From Eulemur rufifrons (taxonomy: Eukaryota > Chordata > Mammalia > Primates > Lemuridae), in NCBI RefSeq assembly GCF_041146395.1, contig NC_090997.1, positions 32,839,501-32,903,500 on the forward strand: 64,000 nt of DNA, read 5' to 3'. How positions within the stretch are numbered: position 1 is the first letter of the stretch; each line of letters starts with the position of its first letter. This document shows positions 36,180-47,851 of the stretch, one piece after another. The notes beneath the pieces were generated by a model. That model saw nothing but the letters and a program-made list of their open reading frames with translations. It was not told where the DNA came from and did no database searches. Made by a program: the position numbers and the translations under genes.

Positions 36180-37960
36180 AGCTAAATTCCCTCAAGTTTT
36201 ATCTGTCTTGAAATATCTTTATTTGACTTTAATTTTGGAAGAATGCTTTCATGGGGTACAGAATTTTAAATTGACAATTTTCTTCTTTCCTTCAGCATTT
36301 TAAAGATGTCATGCCATTGTCAGTTGACTTCCATTATTTCTGCTGAGAGGTCTGTCAAAATTCTCACTGTTTTATTTTTCCTGAATATAGTGTTTGTTTG
36401 TTTGTGTGTGTGTGTGTGTGTGTGTGCACATGCATCCATGCATGTGTGTGACTGGCTGCTTTTAAGATTTTCAGAAGCTTGACTTTGTATTTATCTGTCC
36501 TTTTTGAAGTTAATTGTGTTTTTTATTTTGGATCTGTGGTTTTGATATCTTTCATCAACTTTGGACACTTCTTGGCCAATGTCTCTTCCAATATTTCTTT
36601 GGCTCCATTTTCTTTCTCTTCTATTTCTAGGAATCCAATACACGTGCATTCAACCATTTGCTACAATCCTGCAGGTTTTGGATGCTTTTCTCAGGTCTTA
36701 AATTTTTTTTCTCTTTTCATATTAGTATAGATAATTTCAATTAATTTGTCTCTGAAGTCACTGATCCTTTATTTTGCTTTTTATAGGCTGCTATAAAACA
36801 CCTCAAATGAATTCTTTATTAATGCTATGTACTTTTAAATCCTAGAATTTACCTTTGTTTGCATAAATTTTCAGTACTCTACTAAAATAAAACCTGTCAT
36901 CTGTTTCCACATGTTAACCAAATTTTCTATTAGTTTTTTTAAAAAAATATTTAACGTATTTATATTAAGTTTTTTATTTACTAATTCTAACATTTTGATC
37001 ACATTTGGGTCTACTTCTATTGACTATTTATTATATTGACTATGGGTCACATTACTCTGCTCATTTTTATACCACACAATTTTTAAATTTTTTGCCAGAA
37101 ATTGTGTATAAAAATACTGAGAATATTATTTACTCAAGAAAAAGGAATGACCATTCCTATGACTATTTGCAAATAATGAAGCTAAAGCAATTTAATCTAT
37201 GGTTGAGCTGGCTCTGAGGTTTGTTATAGTTTTTGTCAGATCTGTTAGTTCACCATAGGTTTCAAATATTTTATAAGAGGAATTGGAACTAGTTTGAGCA
37301 CCATACAATTCTGGAGATGTCTTTATGTTTTACATGCCAGTGATTATCTTTATGTGCCACCCAGATTTTTGGGTTCCTGTGATGTTCTCTGACTCTTCAT
37401 CCCTGCTTCTGACTTTCTAAGGCTCACAAGATGTATTTATACTTTGCTGCTATGCCCTTAGCTTGTGGAATGCTACTGTCTTGCATTCAAGTAAAGGCCC
37501 TGGTTGACTTGGAGATGATACTTCTTGGCTATACTGTTGTGCCTCCAGCTTTTGGTTTCTGTGTACTTGATTCACATTAGAGGAAATCTCTCTCAAATTA
37601 GTTCCTATTTTTTAGGCTTTAGAGCACCACTATTATGCATGCATTAAAGCCTGTGGTATGGGAATCTCTCTCTGCTCTCCTTCTCTGCTCCCATTCTTTA
37701 ACAGGCTACTGCATGTGTTCAGTGAAGGACCTGTGGGATGATTGGTGATTGGGTGTGGAAGCACACTCTCACAGGACTTTCTTGGAATTCTTATCTACCA
37801 TGTCAGCCACATGTGGCTATTGAAGATTTATTAAAATTTTGGCTAGTTTCTCCTTACCTCCGTCTATGGTGGATTTACTCTTCCTCCTTATATGCCCATG
37901 GATTTGGAGTTTCTTCTCCCATAGGAAGGATTCTTCTCCTTCTGAAGTTTAATTAATTTA
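36180..37960 (-). mobile_element. Old L1 LINE, antisense
   Basis: TTTCTTCTTTCCTTCAGCAT, ATGCCATTGTCAGTTGACTT, GATCTGTGGTTTTGATATC, TTGGCCAATGTCTCTTCCAA and GGAATCCAATACACGTGC are landmarks of an inverted old L1M segment. A (TG)12 run at 36403-36426 has expanded inside it. Right end uncertain. Confidence 0.6.
36403..36426 (+). repeat. (TG)12 microsatellite
   Basis: Twelve TG units inside the L1 remnant, followed by CACATGCATCCATGCATG. Confidence 0.95.
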
Positions 37961-39325
37961 GATTTTAGTTTTACCTTCAGCACTCTAATGGTATTAATAA
38001 TAAAACCCCACAAAATCATAATTTTACAACTTCTCTGGCCTGTTCTCTTTGTTAGAGTGGGAAACAGAATATCATATCTTTATAATAAATTCTTTTTCTG
38101 ATTTAATTATTTAGAGTTATTTTTGATGTTTGCAAACAATGACAAGGATTGATATTAGTTATCATGTATTAATAAACAGAACTGTGTAACTTAATCATAA
38201 TCATAGAAATTGAATTATAAAGGTATTTAGTGTCAGATAACATTCAAATAATTATTTTAGAAAATTACTATGACCAAATAAACATGAATATAACCACTAC
38301 TTCTTTGAGATCTTAAATCTTTTCATTCAACTAAAATCCATTTCTTTTGATTCTCTTCTGAAGCGAAATTTAAAAAATACTATAATGGGTAGATGTCCTT
38401 CTTCATAAATACATGAAAATAAAATTTTGTGTAGCCCTATATATTCTTTTAATTAGTATCTTAATCCCTTAGTTATCCTTTTACTTAATATTCCTTTAAT
38501 TTCTTATATATATGAATATGTACTATATATAATATATACATATATTTATATAATTAGTCATTTTTTTCTGCATCTTTTCTAGAACTTCTAAAATTTCCTT
38601 AATTCTATGATTATAGGAAGACCAAAACAGTCATTGTGTTGAGAGAGAGAGAGAAAGAGAGAGAGAAGAATATATTTACTGGTTTTATTTTCTTTTATAA
38701 AATTGCTACTATTTTTTATTCCAAGGATCACTGAATACCCCATAGACAAAAAGCCATTACTTTAAATTATTATGTGTTGATCTTGTGAATAGATACTTAA
38801 TCCTTTATCATATCCTTGCATTTTATTTTATGCCTCTTATACAGTGGAGACATGATTAAAAACAAATGTTTCCAGGTTATCAAATATGTATATAAATTTT
38901 CCAGCTTTAATCTTTATAAATGATCACAGTGCATTCATCCAATGCAACAGTGCATTTAATTTCTTAAAGAAAATATTTGAAATAGCTATTTGCAGAAGTA
39001 TTTTTTCAGTTAAATTATTGAAATAGTTTGAAATATATTCCAGAATTGGTTGTATGATCTCTTTCTTCGTTTGTTGTTGTTGTTAACCTATGGTGATAGA
39101 TTTTTCTGCCCATTGTCAAGGACTCAATTATTTTTTGTTTGTCAATATGTCTTCTTAAGCTCTAATTCTCATACTCTAGTATATTCATCAACCTCTATTA
39201 TGCCACACTCCTATTTTCTCTACATGAAGCACATTTCTCGTTTGATAGAAACAGCCTTCTCTCATTTGGTAGGAATAGCCTTCTCACTAGTTGACGGAGT
39301 TGATTTACTACTTGTTCAATATAGA
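37961..39325. other. Unassigned AT-rich DNA
   Basis: Very AT-rich, including a TATATAATATATACATATA-like tract at about 38505-38555. No gene or named repeat seen. A 152-codon frame at 39050 has no ATG start and runs into the LTR, so it is not proposed as a gene. Confidence 0.35.
38641..38668 (+). repeat. (GA)n microsatellite
   Basis: GA repeat with one GAAAGA interruption. Confidence 0.9.
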
Positions 39326-39329
39326 GGGA

Positions 39330-39780
39330 ATACACTACTGACTCAGAGACAGGGCATCTGGTCAATGAAGGATGTGGAACATAGAATAAAGACGCTGAGT
39401 GTGGACGCCTGTATTAATGTCAATATCTGCTGCCTTTTCCTTGAGCACTACCGTGTACCATCTATATGTGAAGATTATGCTTCCCTGATATCAGGTCTTA
39501 CCATGTGACTTGCTTTGGCTAGTGAAAAGTGAATAGCAATGACATGTGTCAGTTCTGGGCAGATAGATTGGGAACTATTGCATGACTCTGCCATTATTCT
39601 CTTATCCCTACTGTAAGAGTAGCAAACGCCTAGGTAAGGGCTGATCCTTCAGTGAACATCCCACAGAAAAGAAGACATATAGAGCAATCTATGTGTAACA
39701 TGAGTAAGAAATAAACCTCTTTTGTTGTAAACCACTGAAATCTTTAAATTGTTTCTTATTATGGTATAATCAAATAAAAT
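39330..39780 (+). mobile_element. MaLR-type LTR
   Basis: ACCATGTGACTTGCTTTGGC, then AGTAAGAAATAAACCTCTTT and GTAAACCACTGAAATCTTTA, follow an ERVL-MaLR LTR through its polyadenylation signal. Solo and diverged; 5' boundary approximate. Confidence 0.6.
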
Positions 39781-39939
39781 TTTACTTTTACCCGTAGGGG
39801 ATTTTGAGGGTTTGTAACTGTGTGCTGTATTTATGGTTTGGTTTCTAAAGTAAGTATGGAAGTACAATTCTTCTGGAAATGTTTAAAATATTTATACATG
39901 TTCATTTATGAGAACTATTTTGTATGTGAATAGAGATAA

Positions 39940-40160
39940 CAACTTCTCTAGGAACTTTCCCCAAGTCCCCAGCTTTATCTAGATGCTCTTTTTTTCTCTT
40001 TAGCACCCAGTACAAACATGCAAATATTGGTTTGCTTAAGAGTCTTATCAGCTAGACTACATTCTTCTCGGGAGCATATTTGTTTTTAGGCACAGCATCT
40101 AGCACAGTGCCCAGACTGTGGCAGGAGCTCACAAATGTGTATTGATATAAAGGTACAAAA
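39940..40160 (+). mobile_element. L2 LINE 3' end
   Basis: CTTTAGCACCCAGTACAAAC, GACTACATTCTTCTCGGGAG, ATCTAGCACAGTGCCCAGAC and the terminal GGAGCTCACAAATGTGTATT fit the L2 3' end, sense. Confidence 0.65.
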
Positions 40161-41410
40161 CCATAATCTGAAAAAGCAAAAAGTGGCTAATTTTCCTGCA
40201 AAACTTGAGCTTATCTGAACTCATTTAACAACAAAACCTAATCTGAACTGACACAAAATTATTTATAGTCATCAATTAACCCATATCCCACATAGAGAGA
40301 ACATTTATAATTTTTTTGAGGAAAGACTAAACAGTTTATTTTAAGGCGCTATTCTAATTTTAGGCCCCTGGGTAGCATTATATAATAATGGCATAATTCT
40401 GATTTCTAAAACATATCTGTTTCCAAGAGTTTAAGATAAGAGATTGTGGGTCTGTGTCAGCCAATGAATATTTTTATGGACTGTCACCAACACTTTTTCC
40501 TCTGTAGTTATGTTGTATGTGTCTTCATCCTTTAACAGATAAATGTCTTCTTGCTTTTTCATATCCATCTTGATTGAATTTTTAACTTTCAGGAATTTAT
40601 CACATGACTACATGAAAAGAGCATGCTTGCAATTTCAGCATACACAGTATGATTATAATGTGACTTTACTATTGTAGATATAAATGTTGATGGCTCTTGT
40701 TTATAAGGTTTACCGCTTTCACATTAAAAGAAAACATGTAAATGTTATTAAGACACTTTTAATTTGTAGAGTAATTTCTCTAATGGAAAGTGGCTAATTT
40801 GGAGCTGTGAACAAATTTACTGTGAACAAATAAAATTTGTTCTTAGTGCTTCTATTTATGCAAGAAATAACAATCATTCTGGATTAGGAATTAGTCACTA
40901 ATATAGCATTATATAATAGGTGGAAGGGTCATGCACATACACACACATGTGCATGGACAAGAACAATATGTTCTGTTAGATAGTACAACCAAGGCTGGGC
41001 ATATCAGTGTTTTTGTAATCCACAAGCAGCATGGATTGGTTAGTGCTGGTCATGCTTAGATGTACAGATCTACCATATTTTCTATATGTATAAAATCTTA
41101 TTTAATTATAGATAAAATGGCAATAAAAATAATATAAGTTATTTTTATTTATGAAGTCCATGCCATTCATAGCTTTTTGATATGAGCTGCTTTATATTCT
41201 GATTATGTTGCTGCTATGAAATGAACAGAGAGCAACATGGAATTTGATAAAAACAAGAAAACTTTTATTAAACTTTTACAACAGTGAAATAAATTATTCA
41301 TGTAATTGCATGAATAATGGTATCCATGCTGATTAAATCAGCTAAGAAGAGGCAAAATATTCACATGCATGGCATGAGTTCCATTTTCAAACAGTTCTGA
41401 AATGAAAATG
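40161..41410. other. Unassigned AT-rich DNA
   Basis: No gene or named repeat recognised. Confidence 0.35.
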
Positions 41411-42180
41411 CAATATAAAACAACACAGTGGTCGGTCCCCAGAAATGGAAAGAAAAAAAAATGTGGAGTACAGTATTAATTCAAAAGAGGAGGGAAAAGT
41501 TTAATGCACTTGCACTTCTGAAATCCACTGGCCAGAAGGAATTTTCAAAGACAGAAAAAATAATCCACAACTTCAAAGGAATTTAATGAAAGAGAGAAAT
41601 AGCAAAGATGACTAGGGTGCAAGCGGGACAGACCCGGGGCTTAGATGAGGGGGAGAGTGAGTATTTATCCAATGAACCGTTCATCGTTCCTCGCCTATTC
41701 TGTCTGGCGTTTGAATAAAATAGGATTCTCTCCAAACTCGGCTGTTGGGCACATGCCAGCATTTTGGGATGATCTGAGAAAGGAGCTGCTGCTGGAGTTA
41801 ACAAATAAGATGCCTTACACATCTCCCCTGCCACCTGTTTTAAGATTTGTGACTATCACTTGTCCTTTCATCAAAATGTTAGCAAAAAGTAAGTGTCAGA
41901 GTTCATGCTTGTCTTTTCACATCACTGAGCACATGAAATGGAGGCGAAAACCCTTGCCACCCACAGAATTCCAAAGAGCTGAGTGCATGCTGCAGAACGC
42001 ACTGGAAAAGGAGGAGGAGAGGGAAAATAGTTCATAAATGAGCCCAGCAAAGAAGGGGGGAGTATTAATAAAAAGGGCACATGGGGGAAGGGGACTGGCC
42101 AAAGTGGTAGAATTCCTTACCAACAGTGCTCAAATTCACCTTCAGAAAAATTCTTCACCACAGTCTGGGTGCTTTTCACC
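41411..42180. other. Unassigned GC-richer region with overlapping frames
   Basis: Somewhat GC-richer than neighbours. A true ATG at 41645 opens 130 codons on plus to 42037, and shorter frames lie on minus over the same bases. The plus translation begins MRGRVSIYPMNRSSF and ends EKEEERENSS. It has no recognised domain, membrane segment or signal peptide, and there is no splice context. It is probably part of an unrecognised repeat or chance, but it is the longest ATG-started frame outside the CpG island. Confidence 0.15.
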
Positions 42181-42294
42181 ATTAGGAAGCCTCCCTGATT
42201 AGAGCGATTGCCTCTAGGCCAGTATGTAGGGACGACTGGAGTCCCCTGGTGTCTGCAGGACGCCCCACTGACATTCAGTCGGTGGGTTCTGGTG

Positions 42295-42350
42295 TTCTTA
42301 TTGGCTGCTCAGGTCCATGCTGATTGGTTGGTCCCGCACGCTGATTGGCC
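42295..42350 (-). promoter_or_regulatory. Triple inverted CCAAT (NF-Y-like) cluster
   Basis: ATTGG occurs at 42300-42304, 42323-42327 and 42344-42348, two of them within a GCTGATTGG unit. Spacings of 23 and 21 bases, about two helical turns, are those favoured by cooperative NF-Y. The surroundings are GC-richer. This may be the U3 part of an LTR. Confidence 0.4.
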
Positions 42351-42599
42351 AGTGCCAGTGCCCCGCTACCTGTTGGTTGTAGTGACCCTCACCTCGGTTC
42401 TTAACCCAGCCGCTGAGACTGCCCTGAAGAATTCTCTCACCATGGAGGGTAACTCTCCCGTTTGTTCCTGTGTTCTACCTGTGTCCCTCCTGTGTCCCCC
42501 TTCTTCTTTGTTTGCCTTCTTTTCTGACTAGACTCTCAGTTTCCCTGAGGCATCTGTGAGCTCTGGAGGCCTTTTAGGTCTAAGGGAATAAAGATGCAA

Positions 42600-45180
42600 A
42601 GGTGACCATAGGACACTCACTGGAAACGCATTGCTCCTTAGAAGATACATTGTAGTGTATACCTGTTTTAGTCTTGCCTTAAACTTCTTTTGAAAAGCCA
42701 TCTGTTGTCACCCAAATGCTTCTGGTTTCTTCAGTTTCTAAGGCTCCCCCTTTCTTTTGATAGTCAAATAAGAACCGAGTTCCCAGTCTGCCTGACTGTA
42801 GGAAGTCCAAGGCTGTTCCCCAACATTTCTGAGCATTCCTAGGGAGTGTCTAAATGCTGCATAAGCTTCTTGGGCTCCTGTTTGTCACTTCTTACCAGGG
42901 ACCACAGCTCAAAGACCTTGCCCCACCAACCACCTCATTACTCTTCCAGGCTTCCACCACTACCCTTCAATTCCCCAAACCAAAGCTATTGTGTTTGAGA
43001 AACTAAATGAAGGTATCCAAGATGTGAGAGGGGATTGATATAAAGAATGAAAAAACACTTTACACTACCACTGTCAGAGTCTATCCTATCTTCCAAAGGA
43101 CCCCCTTGGTTTCTCCTTCTTCTTGCCCCTTATAGCTGCCACAGCGTGGTGCTCAACCCTACGCTATATAGTTCCTTTCTTGGGTCCTCTCTTCCTAGAA
43201 CATAGAGCCCCCACCCCCTATATCTGGGACCATAAGAGGAAGCAAAAAACATTATTGGATATTATAATGGTCCCAACAGTGTCATGCTATCCTCCAAGAA
43301 GGCAACAATTACTTAAAAACAAAACAAAACAAAAAAACCAGAATACAGTGTGTGAAAATCCCATTCAAAAGAATGGGCATTTGAATGTTTCACCACTCAG
43401 CACTTCCCTGAGAACAGTGGCTAAGTAAGTTCATTACATGTGCATGACTAACGAAGGCCCAGCAAAATGGGCTCTCTCTTACACAAATCAAGAGTCTGCA
43501 CCAACGATAAATTTCAACTCAAGATTTAGAGCCTCAGAAAGTTGGGAAATCTTTGGATCCAGTTCAAGGACCCCATCCCTTACATGTAATGGGTTTTTAA
43601 TGATAGTGGTACAGAAGAGAAGATGAGAATATCTCCATTAAATGAATACCTTGTAATATAATGCTGAAACAGAGAATTATTTAAAGGCTAGTGATCCCAT
43701 TTCTTTTTTATACACCAAACTCTGCTGCCATTAGTGGTGGCTCTGTTATGTAATGGAGCTGCCACTAATAAAGAAGAATGACCTTTCTCAAATCATAGAG
43801 CTGGACTAGGCTTCCTTCTCCATTAGCATCGTGTTGGATCTAGTGGGTGTGACAATATTGAACCATTAACAATATTTCTTAAATCCTACATGTTTCAGGC
43901 ATTGTGCTAAGTGTTTAGGATAAAGAAATTATTAAACTGTGGTCACTGCCCTTAAATTGCTTCCCATCTAATAGGAGAAACAGACTTAGAAGTACATAGT
44001 ATCAGTAATAAAAATGTATATGGAGTACATTGTTGATTATGGGAGGGATGAGGAGAGGAGAGAGGAAGAAATTCTTTGAGTAGGTCATGGTTGAGTTGAA
44101 TCCTGATAACAAGTGGTGTTTTCTACGCAAGTTAGAGGTGTGGGGGATGAATTTTCAGATGTGTCTGGAGTGATGTGTATGACAAAGGAGGTGTGTGAGC
44201 CTTTGACTAATTGTGTCCTTCACCACATCACTGAGACTTTCCTCTTGTGACTTCATATTCTAGAATAATATAAGATTTGGAGATGATACCTTGTTGAAAC
44301 CAAACAGAATAAGCTTCAGAGTTCATAATGACACAATCCTGCAGCAGATGAAATGATTTCTCCAGTTTTCCCTTTCTATATCCCACTCTTTATTGTAGTA
44401 TACATAACACTCTCTCTAAATGCTAATGGTAAAGACATCAAATCCAGGACCAAGGTGGGGGAAAGGAAGATTGGGTAACTATGTAAGTAACAGATCTATA
44501 TTTACTCAGGAAAGTCATGACTGAACTAAATTATGAATCTTGTCTGTCAAAACTGCACAATATATAGTAAAGTTGCTGATGTCAGAATTTATACCATGTA
44601 TTGTTTTTATATGTGAACTTGTTCATAGGAGGAAAATTTTTGAGAGTCCATCTCGGTATAAATTTCTAAATGCAATACAGCTTGAAATATATTTCTACTA
44701 TGTAAACAAAATTTATGAAGAATAAAAGCTAGTCAAAATGTGTTTAATATATTAAAGTCCAAATATTCTTTGTCCTGTGGTAGAGGGCTGAGGGCTGCAG
44801 GATATTCTAGAATTCGCTTGGGCAGGGAGAGAACGTATTCCCCACTGTATGTAAGTGTTTGTACTACCTCTGCCATGTTTTGTGCCAGAGAGACCCAGGT
44901 CTGATTAGCGAAGAAATAGGTTTTGGCTTAAAAACTCAGCTATGCACAAGCTGAATTTTCTGAGTGTCCATTGCTCTGCAGTGAGCATATAGTTTGGGCA
45001 GGAAGACATGTACATCTAATTGTGATAATGGTAAAAAATCATAGAAAGCAGTGAAGAAAGGAGTTGCTCTCCTTATAATTAACTAAACATGATATTAGTA
45101 GCCTCTATGTGCTCAGTACTCTGCTAGAGTCTCTGAGGGACAAAACAGAAAATTAGTCAAATGATGGGCCATTTTCCTTC
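42600..45180. other. Unassigned DNA with an L2/L3-like scrap
   Basis: At about 43870-44110 the block GTTTCAGGCATTGTGCTAAG, GGTCACTGCCCTTAAATTG and TCTAATAGGAGAAACAGACT resembles an ancient LINE (L2/CR1 class) frame, sense. The rest, including a pyrimidine-rich stretch near 43090-43130, is not assigned. Confidence 0.35.
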
Positions 45181-45182
45181 CC

Positions 45183-45735
45183 ACTCCCTTCAATGAGTTC
45201 CCATACCTTTCAGTAAAAATTAAAGGCTAGAAGGCCCTGCACAATTCATGGTCCTACCCCTGTATCTCCGTGAGACCCCTATCGCTTTCTGCTTTTGCTC
45301 TAGCTTATGATATTCTAGCCGTACTGGACCCCTTGTTTTCCTTGAACATGAGGACATCCTTCTGCTGCAGGGCTATAATTCTGGTCTCTCCATCTCTTTC
45401 CCCAGGTATCCTCATGGTTTAGTTCTTCAGGTCCTATCTCAAATGTCATCTTCTTAGTAAGGACTCCCCAGCACCATATTTAAAATTTTAACACAGCACC
45501 CCACCCTCATTTTTCTACACTTCTTTTTCCATCCCCTGCTTAAAATTTCTTCATTGCCCTTATCACTATCTCTCATACTAAGTATTTTTCTCTCTTGTTT
45601 ATTGACTCTTCCCTAGAACATAGGGAACAGATCTTTTAATTTTTTTTCCATCGCTGCATACCTAGAGCCTAGAACAGTACCTGGCACATAATAGAAGCTC
45701 AACAAACTGTTTATTCAACAGATAAATTTAGTTGC
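45183..45735 (+). mobile_element. L2 LINE 3' portion
   Basis: Long, well-preserved L2 3' region: CCCTGCACAATTCATGGTCC, CTTCAGGTCCTATCTCAAAT, GTCATCTTCTTAGTAAGGAC, CATAGGGAACAGATCTTTTA and AGAACAGTACCTGGCACATA, ending near CTCAACAAACTGTTTATTC. Confidence 0.85.
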
Positions 45736-45759
45736 TGCCCCTAAAAAGTGTTGTGCAAG

Positions 45760-46160
45760 GCCTAAAATTAAGGCTCCGTATCATGTGCTGCCTTGACAGC
45801 TGGTAAAATTTGGAGGATCTCAAATGGCCTAAGCATAAGTTTCCCTCCCCACTCTGCTCCTGTGCATAAGGTCCTCCTAGTCAAACAACCCTCTTTATCA
45901 AACAGACCTGGGCAGTTCCTGATTATAGCTGACTATCAGGTTTCAATTCCTTAAAAGTCTATGGAATTGTTCAAGCAAGCCACTCATATACGCTCATGGG
46001 AATCAGGGCACCCCAGCCTCTTGATACTACCTTCCACAGTCCTGGTCGTTTACTCTGTTCCAGAGTGCAGACCCCATGTCGTCCTGTGTGGTGTGGGGTC
46101 TTCCTCCCAAGTCTTTAAGTATGTGTGACTAATAAACTGTTGTTGCTCTTATCTGTCCAG
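45760..46160 (+). repeat. Solo-LTR-like repeat (unassigned)
   Basis: GC-richer than flanks, with a C-rich stretch (CCAGCCTCTTGATAC), a TGGTGTGGGGTCTTCC block and ACTAATAAACTGTTGTTGCT, a polyadenylation signal near the right end. This is an LTR-like architecture without a family name. Confidence 0.35.
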
Positions 46161-47092
46161 TGTGGAGTGTTATGTGCTTGGCTACACTGATTAAGGCTAC
46201 AGTGGAATCCCTCCCTCACCAACTGATGAATAGGAGATAATTAAAACAAAGAGTTGCAACACAGAGGCAAGATACATGCAAGAATCAATAATACAATTAA
46301 GAGTGTCCAAGCAAGTGGTAAATTATGTAATATTAAGTAAAAATACCATGAGAGTTTAGAAATATTTGTATACATGAATGATTTTAGTTTAACAAACAAA
46401 GTCTTTTATGAAAAGTTATGAAAGACTTTGAAACGGGAATAAAAAAGATGAGCAAGTGTCTATTTAGTGCATTCTTTGGGGTTATCTCTGCCTTCCGTTG
46501 TCTTTGTGCTTTTTTACAACTCTGAAAGTTGCAGAAAACTGATAATAATGCAAATGACTCTTATCTGTAGAAACAAAATTTAATTATATCTGCTAAAATA
46601 CAATTGATTATTGCCCTGTGAATAAACCCACTTTGCATCTATTTGTAATTTCCCTTCAAAATTTCTTACTGTTATTGGGATTCTCCTTTGTACTAGTTAC
46701 AAAATCTCTGACACATGTTCATTTTATATTTGTATGAGAGTCATCATTTTGTCCTTTAAAAACATTATCCTTTAACAATGTCATTTCTACTAAAACATGA
46801 AAAATAGCTTATACCATCCTTTTCTTATTCTTGTTATAATCCAGAGAACATTTGAGATTTTGAACAATATGGTAAATTACAGTAAAATTACACATGTGAG
46901 ACTATGACTATGTCTACCTGAATCCAAATGTCTGGATGAAACATGAAAATTTCAGACAGCTAAAATTCACATGTTTGGCTTTCAGTAGATATAACATCTG
47001 GATTTTGTGAATTGGTTAATTTCCATCCGGCTTTTCTATTTTGGCTTCATTCAGACACAGCCTTTGTCCTGACCCCAAACTTTTTCCTGGCA

Positions 47093-47120
47093 CTACACAA
47101 CAGCATGATCTGTTGTGTAG
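47093..47120. other. Perfect 11-bp inverted repeat
   Basis: CTACACAACAG at 47093-47103 and its exact complement CTGTTGTGTAG at 47110-47120, separated by CATGAT, would form an 11-pair hairpin. Confidence 0.9.
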
Positions 47121-47738
47121 AAAGGATTTATATTTAATTTACTTTTATTTATTTATTTTCTACCTTTCTCATCTCCTCCACACGGTATACATGACAATAG
47201 ACTCTATTTTTACTTAGTTATTACTTAAACTATTGCTTGAACCCATCAATAAGGACAAAGAAAAATAAAGACTAGTTTTTAGTTAGTGTACCTGAGAAAT
47301 AATTTTATTCTGGTCTTTGGCCGGGCAATTAAAGGAAGATCATTCATTTATTTTTATATAATTTTGTGAGTTCCCTTTACATGGGAGCTATTTCTGCTAA
47401 ATATTCCACAGTACTGCACAAACAAAAAAACATTTCTGCCCATTTTGTATTCAGTGTCACACTCCTGCAAAAAGGAAAATAAGGAAAAATCTCTAAAACA
47501 TTGAAGACTTATGACGTGCTTTAAAAGATGCCTGGATACATGGTACCACAAAGTCAAGACCATGACTAGGGAGGAAGGTAATGGAGTCAAAAATATACCT
47601 CGACCTGAAAGTACAATAGAACATTCACTTTCATTCCTTGAATGGTGATTCTAAGTAGTCAAAGCCAAATTGTGAAATCGATGACTTTCATTTTTATTTT
47701 CTATTACAGTTTTACCACTTGGCAACTCTTTCTTACAG

Positions 47739-47786
47739 CAATAACAACAACAACAACAACAGGAGAACAACAGCAACAACAACAAG
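47739..47786 (+). repeat. (CAA)n microsatellite
   Basis: Interrupted ACA/CAA triplet run with AGGAGAACAACAG in the middle. Confidence 0.85.
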
Positions 47787-47817
47787 AGTGCATAAAGAAC
47801 TAGTGCAGTGAGTTGTC

Positions 47818-47851
47818 CCAGTTTATATTCAGTTCCAGTTTATATTCAGTT
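47818..47851 (+). repeat. 17-bp tandem duplication
   Basis: CCAGTTTATATTCAGTT occurs twice head to tail with no difference. Confidence 0.95.

Noticed and set aside
39050..39508. 152-codon plus-strand frame
   Set aside because: It has no ATG at its start, is rich in chance hydrophobic residues from T-rich DNA, and continues into a MaLR LTR.
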